Assembly: GCA_005887855.1 (NCBI GenBank)
Contig: VBQB01000002.1
Span: 1-7,500 of the forward strand
Reading direction: 5' to 3'
Length of the DNA: 7,500 nt
DNA from: Verrucomicrobiota bacterium
GTDB lineage: Bacteria; Verrucomicrobiota; Verrucomicrobiae; Chthoniobacterales; UBA10450
Below the pieces are notes generated by a model. That model was given only the letters and a program-made list of their open reading frames with translations, was not told the DNA's origin and made no database searches. The position numbers were made by a program, and so were the translations under genes. Position 1 is the stretch's first letter. The number at the start of each line of letters is the position of its first letter. Of this stretch, positions 1-6,121 are shown piece by piece.

Positions 1-2
1 GC

Positions 3-125
3 GAGCAACTGGCCGCGGCGATGAGAGCAAGATGGGCTGCTAAGAGAGCTGCCGCTGCCCCAAATACGCAAGGCACCTCTTTCGATGGGGGCGGGTCGCC
101 AGGAGACGCCCCTCAGCCGCAGTAA
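3..125 (+). CDS. Possible 3' end of an upstream gene, truncated by the window edge
   Basis: One plus-strand frame is open from the window edge to a TAA at 123-125 and gives about 40 residues. The first half is alanine- and arginine-rich (EQLAAAMRARWAAKRAA) and resembles the basic Ala/Arg/Trp tails that end many small bacterial proteins. The second half (GGGSPGDAPQPQ) comes from a GC-rich inverted-repeat-like stretch around 85-112 and looks low in complexity. The start lies outside the window and no domain is visible. A chance open frame is a real alternative. Confidence 0.25.
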   Translation, partial: EQLAAAMRARWAAKRAAAAPNTQGTSFDGGGSPGDAPQPQ

Positions 126-194
126 AGTGGCCGCAATGGTCTGCCGCATGGCCAGCATCGGTCACGGCGCACCTTGGCCAGCCCCGTCCATGGC

Positions 195-335
195 CGTGAG
201 ATCGAGGGCGCTCAATTCTATTTCTGGGGACCAATCGCGTACGCGATTATCTACGCGATCGGTTTTCCGGTGGCGCGTTCCATTTGCCTGAAAGTGGCAA
301 TGTTGGGCATTCTTTGGACCGGTTTATTTGCTGGT
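195..335 (+). pseudogene. MAPEG-family membrane protein, C-terminal fragment
   Basis: One frame here reads EIEGAQFYFWGPIAYAIIYA followed by IGFPVARSICLKVAMLGI and about 15 more hydrophobic residues. This resembles the last two helices of MAPEG-domain proteins, where a YFW-x-R-x-AY-x3-Y-x2-G-P-x2-R pattern is typical; here the usual Arg after W is replaced by GP. The frame stays open to about 422, but the residues after about 335 are not membrane-like. I could not find the N-terminal MAPEG helices upstream in any frame, so this is read as a relic. The assignment rests on pattern memory; a chance hydrophobic frame cannot be excluded. From 126 to 194 and from 336 to 443 I see no convincing gene. 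Confidence 0.4.
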
Positions 336-443
336 AAACCGCAGCGCCACCTTAGAACCGGCGCCATCAGCGCGAATCAGCGCAAAATCCAGATGGGAAC
401 TGATGCCGGATGCTTAAAATAGAGACTTAAGTGAAAAACCAGT

Positions 444-1099
444 ATGGCAACTGAACGCGATTACGTTCTTGGCACGCATCACTGTAGGTAAACGCGTGCT
501 CGATGTCGGTGCTGGGCCCGGCTATGCGACCGTCGATCTTGCGGAGATTGTCGGGCCGACAGGTGAAGTGGTGGCGCTCGAGCGATCGAAGAACTTCGTC
601 TGCGCTCTGAAAGAGGCCTGTCGCGCGCGCGCGCTTACGAACGTCAAGATCCACGAGCTCGATTTGATGACCGACGAATTGCCCAAAGGAGATTACGATT
701 TCTCCTGGTGCCGCTGGGTCGTGTCGTTTGTCAATAATCCCTCGCTATTGATCAAAAAACTCGCGGGCGCGATGCGAAAAGGCAGCGTCCTTATTTTCCA
801 CGAATACGGGCATTATGAGACCTGGCGCTTCTTGCCGCGCCTACCGAATCAGGAACGATTCAGGGAACACGTGATCAAAACCTGGCGTGAATCGGGCGGT
901 GAGCCTGATGGCGCTGCTCGGTTACCGCCGCTGCTGTCGGCGAACGGATTTGCCATTCGTTCGGCTACTCCGCACACATTTTGCGTACGTCCGCACGATT
1001 ACATGTGGCAATGGCCCCGACTTAGCTGGCGCGGAAGCAAACCGAAACTCGTTAATGATCACCCCGCTGGTGCTGGAAATCGTTGCGGAAAAACTGTAG
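444..1099 (+). pseudogene. Class I SAM-dependent methyltransferase, broken by two internal losses
   Basis: The ancestral ATG is probably at 444, giving MATERDYVLGTH, a typical opening of a class I methyltransferase family. That frame stops at once. The reading continues in another frame from about 475 with the SAM-binding motif VLDVGAGPGYA, then VVALERS (motif II region), a DYDFSWCRWV stretch and an LIFHEYGHYE segment. This frame runs to about 1015 and ends at MWQWP. A third frame then gives the family-like tail AEANRNSLMITPLVLEIVAE and a TAG at 1097-1099. At both joints about 30 residues expected from relatives are missing, and the frame changes. The longest intact piece starts at TTG 469 and runs to 1116 with a garbled C-terminus. 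A functional product is unlikely. Confidence 0.75.
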
Positions 1100-1192
1100 A
1101 AGCACGCCTGCCATGAACGCAAGCTGAACATGTGTGCCGCGCGAAGTGCTGATGTCGCCAGTGCTAGTGAATGGAGACGGCCTCGCCCCTCT

Positions 1193-1654
1193 TTATTTTT
1201 GTCGCGAGACGGACGACATCCCAATTAGCGAGGCGAATGCAGCCATGGCTCGCGGAGTGGCCAATCGAATCGGGATCGTCGGTGCCGCTGCACCGCGCTT
1301 AGCCTTAGTTTGTGGCGGCGGAGTTGCCGGCTGCTCGCCGCGCGATTGGCGGTAGAGGGCGAGCGCCTTCCAAGCGAAATCGCAGTAATGTCCATCGAGT
1401 TTGCCACAACTAAAATTCGCGCGATCGGGAAAGCGGCGAGACGCAACGAACGCGGGGCGAAGTGATTCGCAAGCTTCCGCGAGAATTTCGCGGGCGTGCG
1501 TATGCAAGTACAGTGCGCGCCATCCCACGCAGTATAGAAGGTTATCGAGTCGTTCTGGAGGTAACCGGCGAGATCCGGGCGCTCGGTAACCCTTGAGACG
1601 AGCGGGGACATGGTCCGTAAATCCTTTAAACAAAACGCGCCTTTGCTGTTCCAC
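1193..1654 (-). CDS. Doubtful hypothetical protein or gene relic
   Basis: This open frame of 153 codons starts at a GTG (1652-1654). It fills a gap of about 600 bases that otherwise holds no gene. The middle (around residues 55-105, including REILAEACESLRPAFVASRR and GHYCDFAWKALALYR) has codon choice similar to the real neighbours. The N-terminal part looks arbitrary, and a competing frame over 1225-1611 is also open. I recognise no family. The proposed start lies in the loop of the terminator at 1628-1678 and has no ribosome binding site, so at best this is the 3' part of a decayed gene. Confidence 0.25.
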   Translation of the reverse strand: MEQQRRVLFKGFTDHVPARLKGYRAPGSRRLPPERLDNLLYCVGWRALYLHTHAREILAEACESLRPAFVASRRFPDRANFSCGKLDGHYCDFAWKALALYRQSRGEQPATPPPQTKAKRGAAAPTIPIRLATPRAMAAFASLIGMSSVSRQK

Positions 1655-1678
1655 CGACAGGCAGAACAGAAAGGCGCG
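1628..1678 (-). terminator. Intrinsic terminator downstream of the poly-Thr exported protein
   Basis: The arms CGCGCCTTTGCTGTTC (1636-1651) and GAACAGAAAGGCGCG (1664-1678) pair over 15 base pairs with one bulged base and a 12-nt loop. Read on the minus strand, the stem is followed directly by TTTTGTTT (1635-1628). It lies about 30 nt past the stop codon of the minus-strand gene ending at 1709, as expected for a Rho-independent terminator of that gene. Confidence 0.85.
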
Positions 1679-1708
1679 ATGGAGACAAACGAGTTTAGCT
1701 TTTAGCTC

Positions 1709-2038
1709 TTAATCCTCGTCGAGGATCACGCGATCAACCATCACGTTGTCGCCTGTTCCGACATAATGGACTCGGACTGGGATACCTACTTTAACTCTCG
1801 TTCTCACGGTGTCTTCATCCAGGACCTTGCCGCTTCTGGTCACATAAGTGACGGTCTTGCCGAAGCGATAAGTCCGGGGTCCGCTACTTTCCTTGAGCAC
1901 GATTGCACTTCCCGGAGTGTACTGCGTGATCGTGCCGCTGCCTTCAGTCGTGGTCGTCGTTGTGGTGGTCTCGGAGACCTGTGCCCATGCAAACGGGGCC
2001 ACAACTGCCACTGCCATGCTTAACAGCATTTTTTTCAT
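1709..2038 (-). CDS. Exported small protein with poly-threonine tract
   Basis: This is a 109-residue protein of unknown function. Residues 1-19 form a signal peptide (MKKMLLSMAV, a hydrophobic core, then AWA before Gln20), so the product is probably exported. A run of eight Thr (24-31) follows, then a likely beta-rich region: GTITQYTPGSAIVLKE, a YRFGKTVTYVT segment, and RTRVKVGIPVRVHYV ending in VDRVILDED. I recall similar short exported proteins in Verrucomicrobiota, all hypothetical. The start is supported by AAAGGGA just upstream of the ATG and by the signal peptide. It is monocistronic, with its own terminator at 1628-1678, and is divergent from the DUF72 gene. Confidence 0.85.
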   Translation of the reverse strand: MKKMLLSMAVAVVAPFAWAQVSETTTTTTTTEGSGTITQYTPGSAIVLKESSGPRTYRFGKTVTYVTRSGKVLDEDTVRTRVKVGIPVRVHYVGTGDNVMVDRVILDED

Positions 2039-2103
2039 GATTCCCTTTCTTGTTTGAGTTGCGTGGCAACAAATCCCCTGTGTTCCGGTTCACATTTGGG
2101 CCG

Positions 2104-2117
2104 GGCAAGAGCTTGCC
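2104..2117. repeat. Short palindrome in the divergent intergenic region
   Basis: GGCAAG-AG-CTTGCC is a perfect 6-bp inverted repeat in the 186-bp gap between the divergent genes starting at 2038 and 2225. It could be an operator or a remnant of a dispersed repeat. The same gap carries CCTGTGTTCCGGT (2077-2089), a 13-mer found again at 4465-4477. I see no convincing promoter hexamers. Confidence 0.35.
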
Positions 2118-2224
2118 GCCATATTAGATTCGAACGCGCCTTGTTGGCTGGATGCGTCGAAAGGTTTTTTTAGCCGCGCTTGAACCGCCCTTTTGCTGAG
2201 CGATTCTTGACCTGAGGAGGTTGC

Positions 2225-2923
2225 ATGAAATTTTGGATCGGCACGTCAGGGTTTCAGTACGCGGAGTGGAAGGGAAATTTTTATCCGGAAGATTTGCCGG
2301 CGGCGAAGATGTTGCCGTTTTATTCGGAACGTCTTTCCACCACCGAGATTAACTACACGTTCCATCGCATTCCGGCCGCGAAGACAATCGATAATTGGAA
2401 GCAACTGACGCCGGAGAATTTTCGCTTCAGCCTGAAGGCATCTCAGAAAATCACGCACTTTGCGAAGTTACGCGATTGCGCGGACACGCTGCGGTATTTT
2501 CACGACGTCGTATCAGGGCTCGGCGAAAAATTGGGGCCAGTGCTGTTTCAACTCCCGCCCAATTTCAAGAAAGACACATTTGTCCTCGGCGATTTTGTCA
2601 ATGGTCTCCCCGGCGGCATGCGCGCTGCGTTCGAGTTTCGTCACGAATCATGGTTCGACGATGAAGTTTTCGAATTACTCAAGGCCACCCAAACAGCGCT
2701 CTGCATCGCCGACACTGAAAAGTTGACGACGCCAAAAGTTTCAACAGCAAACTGGGGCTATCTACGGTTGCGCCGCGAAGATTATTCCAAGATCGACATC
2801 GAACATTGGGTTGAGTTCGTTCGCGCACAACACGGCTGGGACGATGTTTTCATTTATTTCAAACATGAAGAAGCCGGGATTGGTCCGAAACTGGCCGCGC
2901 AGATGATCGAATTGCTCGCTTAG
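2225..2923 (+). CDS. DUF72 family protein (YecE-like)
   Basis: This 232-residue protein fits the DUF72/YecE family, which has a TIM-barrel fold and no settled biochemical role. Landmarks in order are the N-terminal WIGTSGFQYAEWKGNFYP (4-21), EINYTFHR (41-48), LKASQKITHFAKL (70-82), the hallmark GPVLFQLPPNF (104-114), FEFRHESW (136-143) and FIYFKHEEAG (209-218). It is slightly shorter than many members, which often have 240-300 residues, but all core blocks are present. The ATG is fixed by a strong GAGGAGG (2214-2220) four bases upstream, the best ribosome binding site in the window. It appears to be monocistronic and converges with the minus-strand gene ending at 2961. Confidence 0.95.
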   Translation: MKFWIGTSGFQYAEWKGNFYPEDLPAAKMLPFYSERLSTTEINYTFHRIPAAKTIDNWKQLTPENFRFSLKASQKITHFAKLRDCADTLRYFHDVVSGLGEKLGPVLFQLPPNFKKDTFVLGDFVNGLPGGMRAAFEFRHESWFDDEVFELLKATQTALCIADTEKLTTPKVSTANWGYLRLRREDYSKIDIEHWVEFVRAQHGWDDVFIYFKHEEAGIGPKLAAQMIELLA

Positions 2924-2960
2924 CCGGCCAAAACCCTTTGCCGGAAACCAGCCAGGCGCG

Positions 2961-3233
2961 CTATTTGCCGATGAGAATAAAGACACCTGCGGCCAGTGCC
3001 ACAATGTACAACAGGAAAATCCACGGTCCGAGATGTAAGCCGAACCCTAAAAGGCCATCGACGATCAGATAAACCGCGAGCAGAAGCATGCCAATGTTTT
3101 GGTGAATTTCATCGTGCCAGTATTTTAGATCGGCCACTCGGCTGACAATCCAAATCTGGCGGCGCCGTGGCCGCCTCGCCCTGAACGCCATCGGCGCGAG
3201 ACGGCGTTCTAAGATTGACAGAAGCCGCGCCAT
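2961..3233 (-). CDS. Small two-helix membrane protein of unknown function
   Basis: The product has 90 residues. The N-terminal third is strongly basic (RARRPRRR at 18-25), followed by an amphipathic stretch LKYWHDEIHQN (36-46). Two hydrophobic helices follow at about 47-66 and 68-88, separated by GLHLG. The basic N-terminus should be cytoplasmic. I recognise no family. The start is uncertain: neither the ATG at 3233 nor the in-frame Met15 (3189-3191) has a clear ribosome binding site. It begins 14 nt after the stop of the exported protein at 3248-3541, so the two are probably co-transcribed. Confidence 0.7.
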   Translation of the reverse strand: MARLLSILERRLAPMAFRARRPRRRQIWIVSRVADLKYWHDEIHQNIGMLLLAVYLIVDGLLGFGLHLGPWIFLLYIVALAAGVFILIGK

Positions 3234-3247
3234 GTAGCACTAGCTCG

Positions 3248-3541
3248 CTATCTGCCGCCCGTTCGAATCACGACTGCTGAAATGTCTTTCCCATCGACGA
3301 AGGCATCGAAAAATTCTGCGCCAGTCAGATGAGAAAGATGCACGACATTGTCGGTAACTTGTTCGACCCTGCCGCCGATTTTCTCTCCAGAATTCAAGTG
3401 CAACTCGACAGTTTTGCCGGCGCCGCCCTGGAGGATGCCGATGACGGTCGCGTTGGATTGCAGACCGATCTTATCTTGAGCGAACAGATCGGAGCAAACT
3501 GTTGCCAGGAGGAGTGCAAGAAGAAGTGAGACGTGTTTCAT
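3248..3541 (-). CDS. Exported small protein with Sm-like beta-barrel features
   Basis: I place the start at the ATG 3539-3541, which gives 97 residues opening with a signal peptide (MKHVSLLLALLLATVCSDLF, cleavage near AQ at 21-22). A longer in-frame version from 3583 would put 14 polar residues before the signal peptide and is less likely. The mature part alternates hydrophobic residues as in a small beta-barrel: GKTVELHLNSGEKIGGRVEQ (42-61), then VVHLSHL, and DISAVVIR at the end. The order 'VELHLxSGxKIxGxV' recalls Sm/Lsm folds, but this is inference from pattern only, and an exported Sm-like protein would not be an RNA chaperone. It is first of a likely two-gene minus-strand operon. Confidence 0.8.
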   Translation of the reverse strand: MKHVSLLLALLLATVCSDLFAQDKIGLQSNATVIGILQGGAGKTVELHLNSGEKIGGRVEQVTDNVVHLSHLTGAEFFDAFVDGKDISAVVIRTGGR

Positions 3542-3669
3542 GATCAGGCAGTTCTCTTCAAGTACAGTGCGATTTGCTAGCAAATAATGATGTAGCTACG
3601 CGCATATCCATTCGAGGAAAGCGTGAAGCGCGCTTCGCTCAGGAGAATCCTTGCCGCGCAATTCCAGCA

Positions 3670-4386
3670 ATGGAAACGTTCCGCGTGGAGAAGATTGCGG
3701 AGAACCTGGAGCATGTGCGATCGCAGATTGCCGATGCAGCTAAAAAAAAACGCCGTTCTCCGGACGATATCGAGCTCGTGGCGATTTCAAAAACTCACGA
3801 CGCCGAGAAAGTACACGAGGCGTACGAGGCCGGTCAGACTTTGTTTGGCGAAAGTCGGGTGCAGGAGGCGCGCGCGAAAATTCCGCTGCTCCCTTCCAGC
3901 TTGCGATGGCATTTCGTTGGTCATCTGCAGAAGAACAAAATCAGGCACGCGCTGCCGCTCTTCGAGCTTTTTCACAGCGTCGATTCGCTCGCGCTCGCGC
4001 AGGAGATGAACCGGATCGCGAGTGAAGACGGAATGCATCCACGCGTTTTACTCGAAGTGAATGTGGCGGGTGAGGGGAGTAAGTTTGGTTTCAAACCGGA
4101 AACCGTACGCGCGGAAATAGAATCGCTGCTCGCATTGCCGCGATTGTCGATCGAGGGTTTGATGATAATCCCGCCGCTCGCCGAAGAAGCAGAAGCCTCG
4201 CGAACCTTTTTTGTGCAGTTGCGCAAATTACGTGACGCGCTCGAAAAGGAATTCGACCTGAAACTTCCGCTTCTTTCCATGGGGATGACGAACGATTTCA
4301 CCGTCGCAGTCGAGGAGGGCGCGACGCTGGTGCGCGTCGGCACGGCGATTTTTGGTGAACGAAAGCGTCGGAACATAGACTTGTAG
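3670..4386 (+). CDS. yggS: YggS/PROSC-type pyridoxal phosphate homeostasis protein
   Basis: This 238-residue protein is of usual family length. Members bind PLP in the cytoplasm and buffer vitamin B6 and amino-acid metabolism, with no known enzymatic turnover. The PLP lysine is K41 in ELVAISKTH. Further family blocks are TLFGESRVQEA (58-68), RWHFVGHLQKNK (79-90), VLLEVNVAGEGSKFGF (127-141), GLMIIPPL (163-170) and the phosphate-binding end LSMGMTNDF (202-210) with VRVGTAIFGER. The ATG 3670 is chosen because homology starts there; the frame is open to 3574, but those residues are not family-like. AGGAGA at 3641-3646 is too far upstream to serve this ATG well. The stop TAG lies in a TGTAG that begins a dispersed repeat. 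Confidence 0.95.
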   Translation: METFRVEKIAENLEHVRSQIADAAKKKRRSPDDIELVAISKTHDAEKVHEAYEAGQTLFGESRVQEARAKIPLLPSSLRWHFVGHLQKNKIRHALPLFELFHSVDSLALAQEMNRIASEDGMHPRVLLEVNVAGEGSKFGFKPETVRAEIESLLALPRLSIEGLMIIPPLAEEAEASRTFFVQLRKLRDALEKEFDLKLPLLSMGMTNDFTVAVEEGATLVRVGTAIFGERKRRNIDL

Positions 4387-4477
4387 TCTGTGTGGCTAGC
4401 GGACATCTTGTCTGCTGAATTCGCTCAGCGAGTTACAAACCCGCTCGCCGCACAGGCTGAAACGCCTGTGTTCCGGT
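4382..4477. repeat. Cluster of dispersed inverted repeats between YggS and DUF971 genes
   Basis: Three stem-loops sit in the 122-bp gap. AGCGGACA/TGTCTGCT is at 4398-4405/4409-4416 with one mismatched position. TCGCT-C-AGCGA is at 4421-4431. The perfect CACAGGC-TGAAAC-GCCTGTG is at 4451-4470. The cluster starts with TGTAG, which is also the stop of YggS. The core GGC-n-GCC layout resembles the element at 6095-6111. No poly-T follows any stem, so none is a standard intrinsic terminator. Confidence 0.7.
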
Positions 4478-4508
4478 CGAACATCCTGCTAAGATCGACA
4501 TCTTACCA

Positions 4509-4817
4509 ATGCGTTTGGAACCGACGAACGTTCAGCAGATTGGAGAGGAGCTCGCCATTGTTTGGAACGACGGCACGGAGTCGTTTTTCAAACTTGAAAT
4601 CCTGCGGCGCGCATGTCCGTGCGCAGCGTGCGGTGGCGAACCCGATGTGCTCGGCAACGTCTCGCGTCCGCACGTGACTTATACCGAGAAGAGCTTTCAA
4701 CTCGTCGGCTTCGATCTCGTCGGCGGTTACGCGTTGCAGCCGCGCTGGGCCGATGGACACGGCTCCGGCATTTACAGCTTTACTTATTTGCGGCGCTTGG
4801 AGCAGGCTTCGGGGTGA
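4509..4817 (+). CDS. DUF971 protein (gamma-butyrobetaine hydroxylase-like N-terminal domain)
   Basis: This is a 102-residue single-domain protein. The domain is known as the small zinc-binding N-terminal module of eukaryotic gamma-butyrobetaine hydroxylases; free-standing bacterial members have no firmly established role. Visible features are the opening LAIVWNDGTESFFKLEILRR (15-34), the cysteine motif CPCAAC (36-41) and the conserved end WADGHGSGIYSFTYLRRL (80-97). The fourth zinc ligand of the family may be His84 in DGHGSG, which is inference. Length matches the family. The ATG at 4509 has no clear Shine-Dalgarno sequence and directly follows the repeat cluster. A possible micropeptide gene starts 23 nt after its stop. 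Confidence 0.92.
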   Translation: MRLEPTNVQQIGEELAIVWNDGTESFFKLEILRRACPCAACGGEPDVLGNVSRPHVTYTEKSFQLVGFDLVGGYALQPRWADGHGSGIYSFTYLRRLEQASG

Positions 4818-4840
4818 AAGGCATGCGATAAGCGCAATTC

Positions 4841-5014
4841 ATGAGCTGGACGGTAAAGATCTCGATCATTCTGCTCTGCATTTCATTATGCGGCGTTGGC
4901 GTCTTCTTTGCCTCGACTGTGCGCGAAAAAAGTGAGCCGCGAAAGAGAAACGCAATTCCGGTGAAAAATCACGAAGTTGCCCGGCGCGTTTGGATTGTAG
5001 CGGCGCGTCTATGA
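4841..5014 (+). CDS. Possible one-helix membrane micropeptide (57 aa)
   Basis: An ATG at 4841 opens a 57-codon frame ending at TGA 5012-5014. Residues 5-24 (VKISIILLCISLCGVGVFFA) form one clear hydrophobic helix after a short N-terminus, followed by a charged tail (VREKSEPRKRNA). This layout is common for small bacterial membrane proteins. The last residues (about 52-57) are encoded inside the inverted repeat at 4996-5061, so the natural C-terminus may have been altered by the repeat. No ribosome binding site is obvious. It follows the DUF971 gene on the same strand by 23 nt. No family is recognised; a chance ORF is possible. Confidence 0.4.
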   Translation: MSWTVKISIILLCISLCGVGVFFASTVREKSEPRKRNAIPVKNHEVARRVWIVAARL

Positions 5015-5061
5015 CCGCCGCAAAGATGGACGATAATGCGACGGTCCAGACCGGCGCTACA
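4996..5061. repeat. 66-bp imperfect inverted repeat bounded by TGTAG and CTACA
   Basis: The left arm (4996-5021, TGTAGCGGCGCGTCTATGAC continuing into CGCCGC) pairs with the right arm (5038-5061), whose complement reads TGTAGCGCCGGTCTGGACCG then TCGC. The loop is about 16 nt. It lies between a plus-strand micropeptide ORF and the minus-strand isomerase gene and overlaps both 3' ends. The isomerase stop TAG is the TAG of the TGTAG terminus. It lacks a poly-T tract. It could still act as a bidirectional RNA stabiliser or Rho-linked stop, which is inference. Confidence 0.75.
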
Positions 5062-6010
5062 GCGTCGGAATCGTAACTCGCAGCAACGATGTTCCCTCTT
5101 TGACAGGTTCGATGCGTCGGTCCTGCAATTGAGCCGGCACAAGGAGAAATTCTCCAGGCACAAGATCGACATCGGCGCATTGGATCGAGCCGGTCAGGCA
5201 GCAGACAATGGCAAATTGTCCAAGCGGGGTAATTTCACGCGACGAATCCAGTTTCCATTTCTGAATCTCGAATAATTCGTGGCGAACGAGCAGCTCGCCT
5301 TTCGGTTCGATTAATTTCGGTTCGACATCATTGAAGTCGATGCATTGCAATGCTTGATCGACATGTAACTGTCGCGGCTTGCCTTCGTGGTCGACACGAT
5401 TCCAATCGAAAACGCGATACGTGGTGTCGGCGTTTTGCTGGATCTCGACGAGCAAATTCCCTGGACCAACCGCGTGCAGCCGACCCGCCGGAAGAAACAT
5501 GGTTTCGTCCGCCTTAATCGGAACTGCATGGAGCTGCTCGGCAATTGTCCCGGCGCGCAGCGCCTCTTCGAATTGGTCGCGCGTCATTGCCTTTTGGAGG
5601 CCAACAAAAAGTTCGGCGCCTGGCGCGGCTGCGGCGACATACCAGAATTCTGTTTTCGGCTCGCCGCCTAATTTCGCCGCGATTTTTTCTGGCGGATGTA
5701 CTTGCAGCGAAAGTTTCTCCTGCGCATCGAGAAGTTTTAGCAACAGAGGAAAACGCGCGGAATCGGAAATGTTGCCAAAAATTTCGGGTCGATGTTGGGT
5801 CCAAAGTTGATGCAAAGTTTTTCCGCGCAGCGGACCGTCACGCACAATACTTTGGGCCTCGGGGCGATCGACAATCTCCCATGATTCGCCAACGCGCATT
5901 CCTGCGGGCAAGCGTTTGCCGAATCGCGTCTCGAGCCATCGCCCGCCCCAAATTCGTTTCATAAAGATCGGCTCGAAGGTGAGAGGATCGGTGAGATTGA
6001 GCTGGCCCAT
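5057..6010 (-). CDS. manA: Class I mannose-6-phosphate isomerase
   Basis: This 317-residue zinc enzyme interconverts mannose-6-phosphate and fructose-6-phosphate, linking mannose use and GDP-mannose precursor supply to glycolysis. Length matches the short Bacillus-type class I enzymes. The N-terminus PLTFEPIFMKRIWGG (9-23) is family-typical, as is GESWEIVDRP (41-50). The expected zinc ligands are all visible: Q103 and H105 in LSLQVHPPEK, E121 in KTEFWYV, and H179 in PAGRLHAVG. LVEIQQNADTTYRVFDWNR (187-205) carries the substrate-site Tyr-Arg. The C-terminal part is the usual second cupin-like half. The ATG at 6008-6010 is chosen because homology begins at about residue 9; the ribosome binding site is weak (GAAAG). 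The stop lies in an inverted repeat. Confidence 0.95.
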   Translation of the reverse strand: MGQLNLTDPLTFEPIFMKRIWGGRWLETRFGKRLPAGMRVGESWEIVDRPEAQSIVRDGPLRGKTLHQLWTQHRPEIFGNISDSARFPLLLKLLDAQEKLSLQVHPPEKIAAKLGGEPKTEFWYVAAAAPGAELFVGLQKAMTRDQFEEALRAGTIAEQLHAVPIKADETMFLPAGRLHAVGPGNLLVEIQQNADTTYRVFDWNRVDHEGKPRQLHVDQALQCIDFNDVEPKLIEPKGELLVRHELFEIQKWKLDSSREITPLGQFAIVCCLTGSIQCADVDLVPGEFLLVPAQLQDRRIEPVKEGTSLLRVTIPTL

Positions 6011-6026
6011 GTGACGCTTTCAAAAC

Positions 6027-6118
6027 TGTAGCGGCAGCCGCTCGCCACGCCATAGCGCATTGCGGCGGCGGGTACCGGCTGCATTATCTAGTTCGCAGGC
6101 GACACGCCTGCCACTACA
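6027..6118. repeat. Composite inverted repeat filling the manA/VanZ divergent gap
   Basis: The block opens with TGTAG (6027-6031) and closes with CTACA (6114-6118). Inside are arms GCAGCCG (6034-6040) and CGGCTGC (6076-6082), then a perfect hairpin GCAGGC-GACAC-GCCTGC (6095-6111). It takes up nearly all of the 111 bp between two divergent start codons, so promoters for both genes would have to lie inside it. CACGCCTGCCA (6103-6113) recurs at 1103-1113, just after the methyltransferase relic. Confidence 0.7.
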
Positions 6119-6121
6119 ACC

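Noticed and set aside
332..417. Minus-strand 28-codon stretch reading SSHLDFALIRADGAGSKVAL
   Set aside because: It looks protein-like, but it is bounded by stops on both sides and I recognise no family, so there is not enough to call a gene.
3542..3583. 14-residue extension before the signal peptide of the exported Sm-like protein
   Set aside because: It would bury a clear signal peptide start (MKHVSLLL) behind polar residues.
3574..3669. N-terminal extension of YggS
   Set aside because: The 32 extra residues are not family-like and overlap the region upstream of the divergent gene.
4398..4470. CRISPR-like short repeats
   Set aside because: The stem-loops are different from each other, with no regular spacers or repeated unit.
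4390..4677. Plus-strand frame across the repeat cluster and DUF971 gene
   Set aside because: It is in another frame of a clear DUF971 gene and its first part is repeat sequence.
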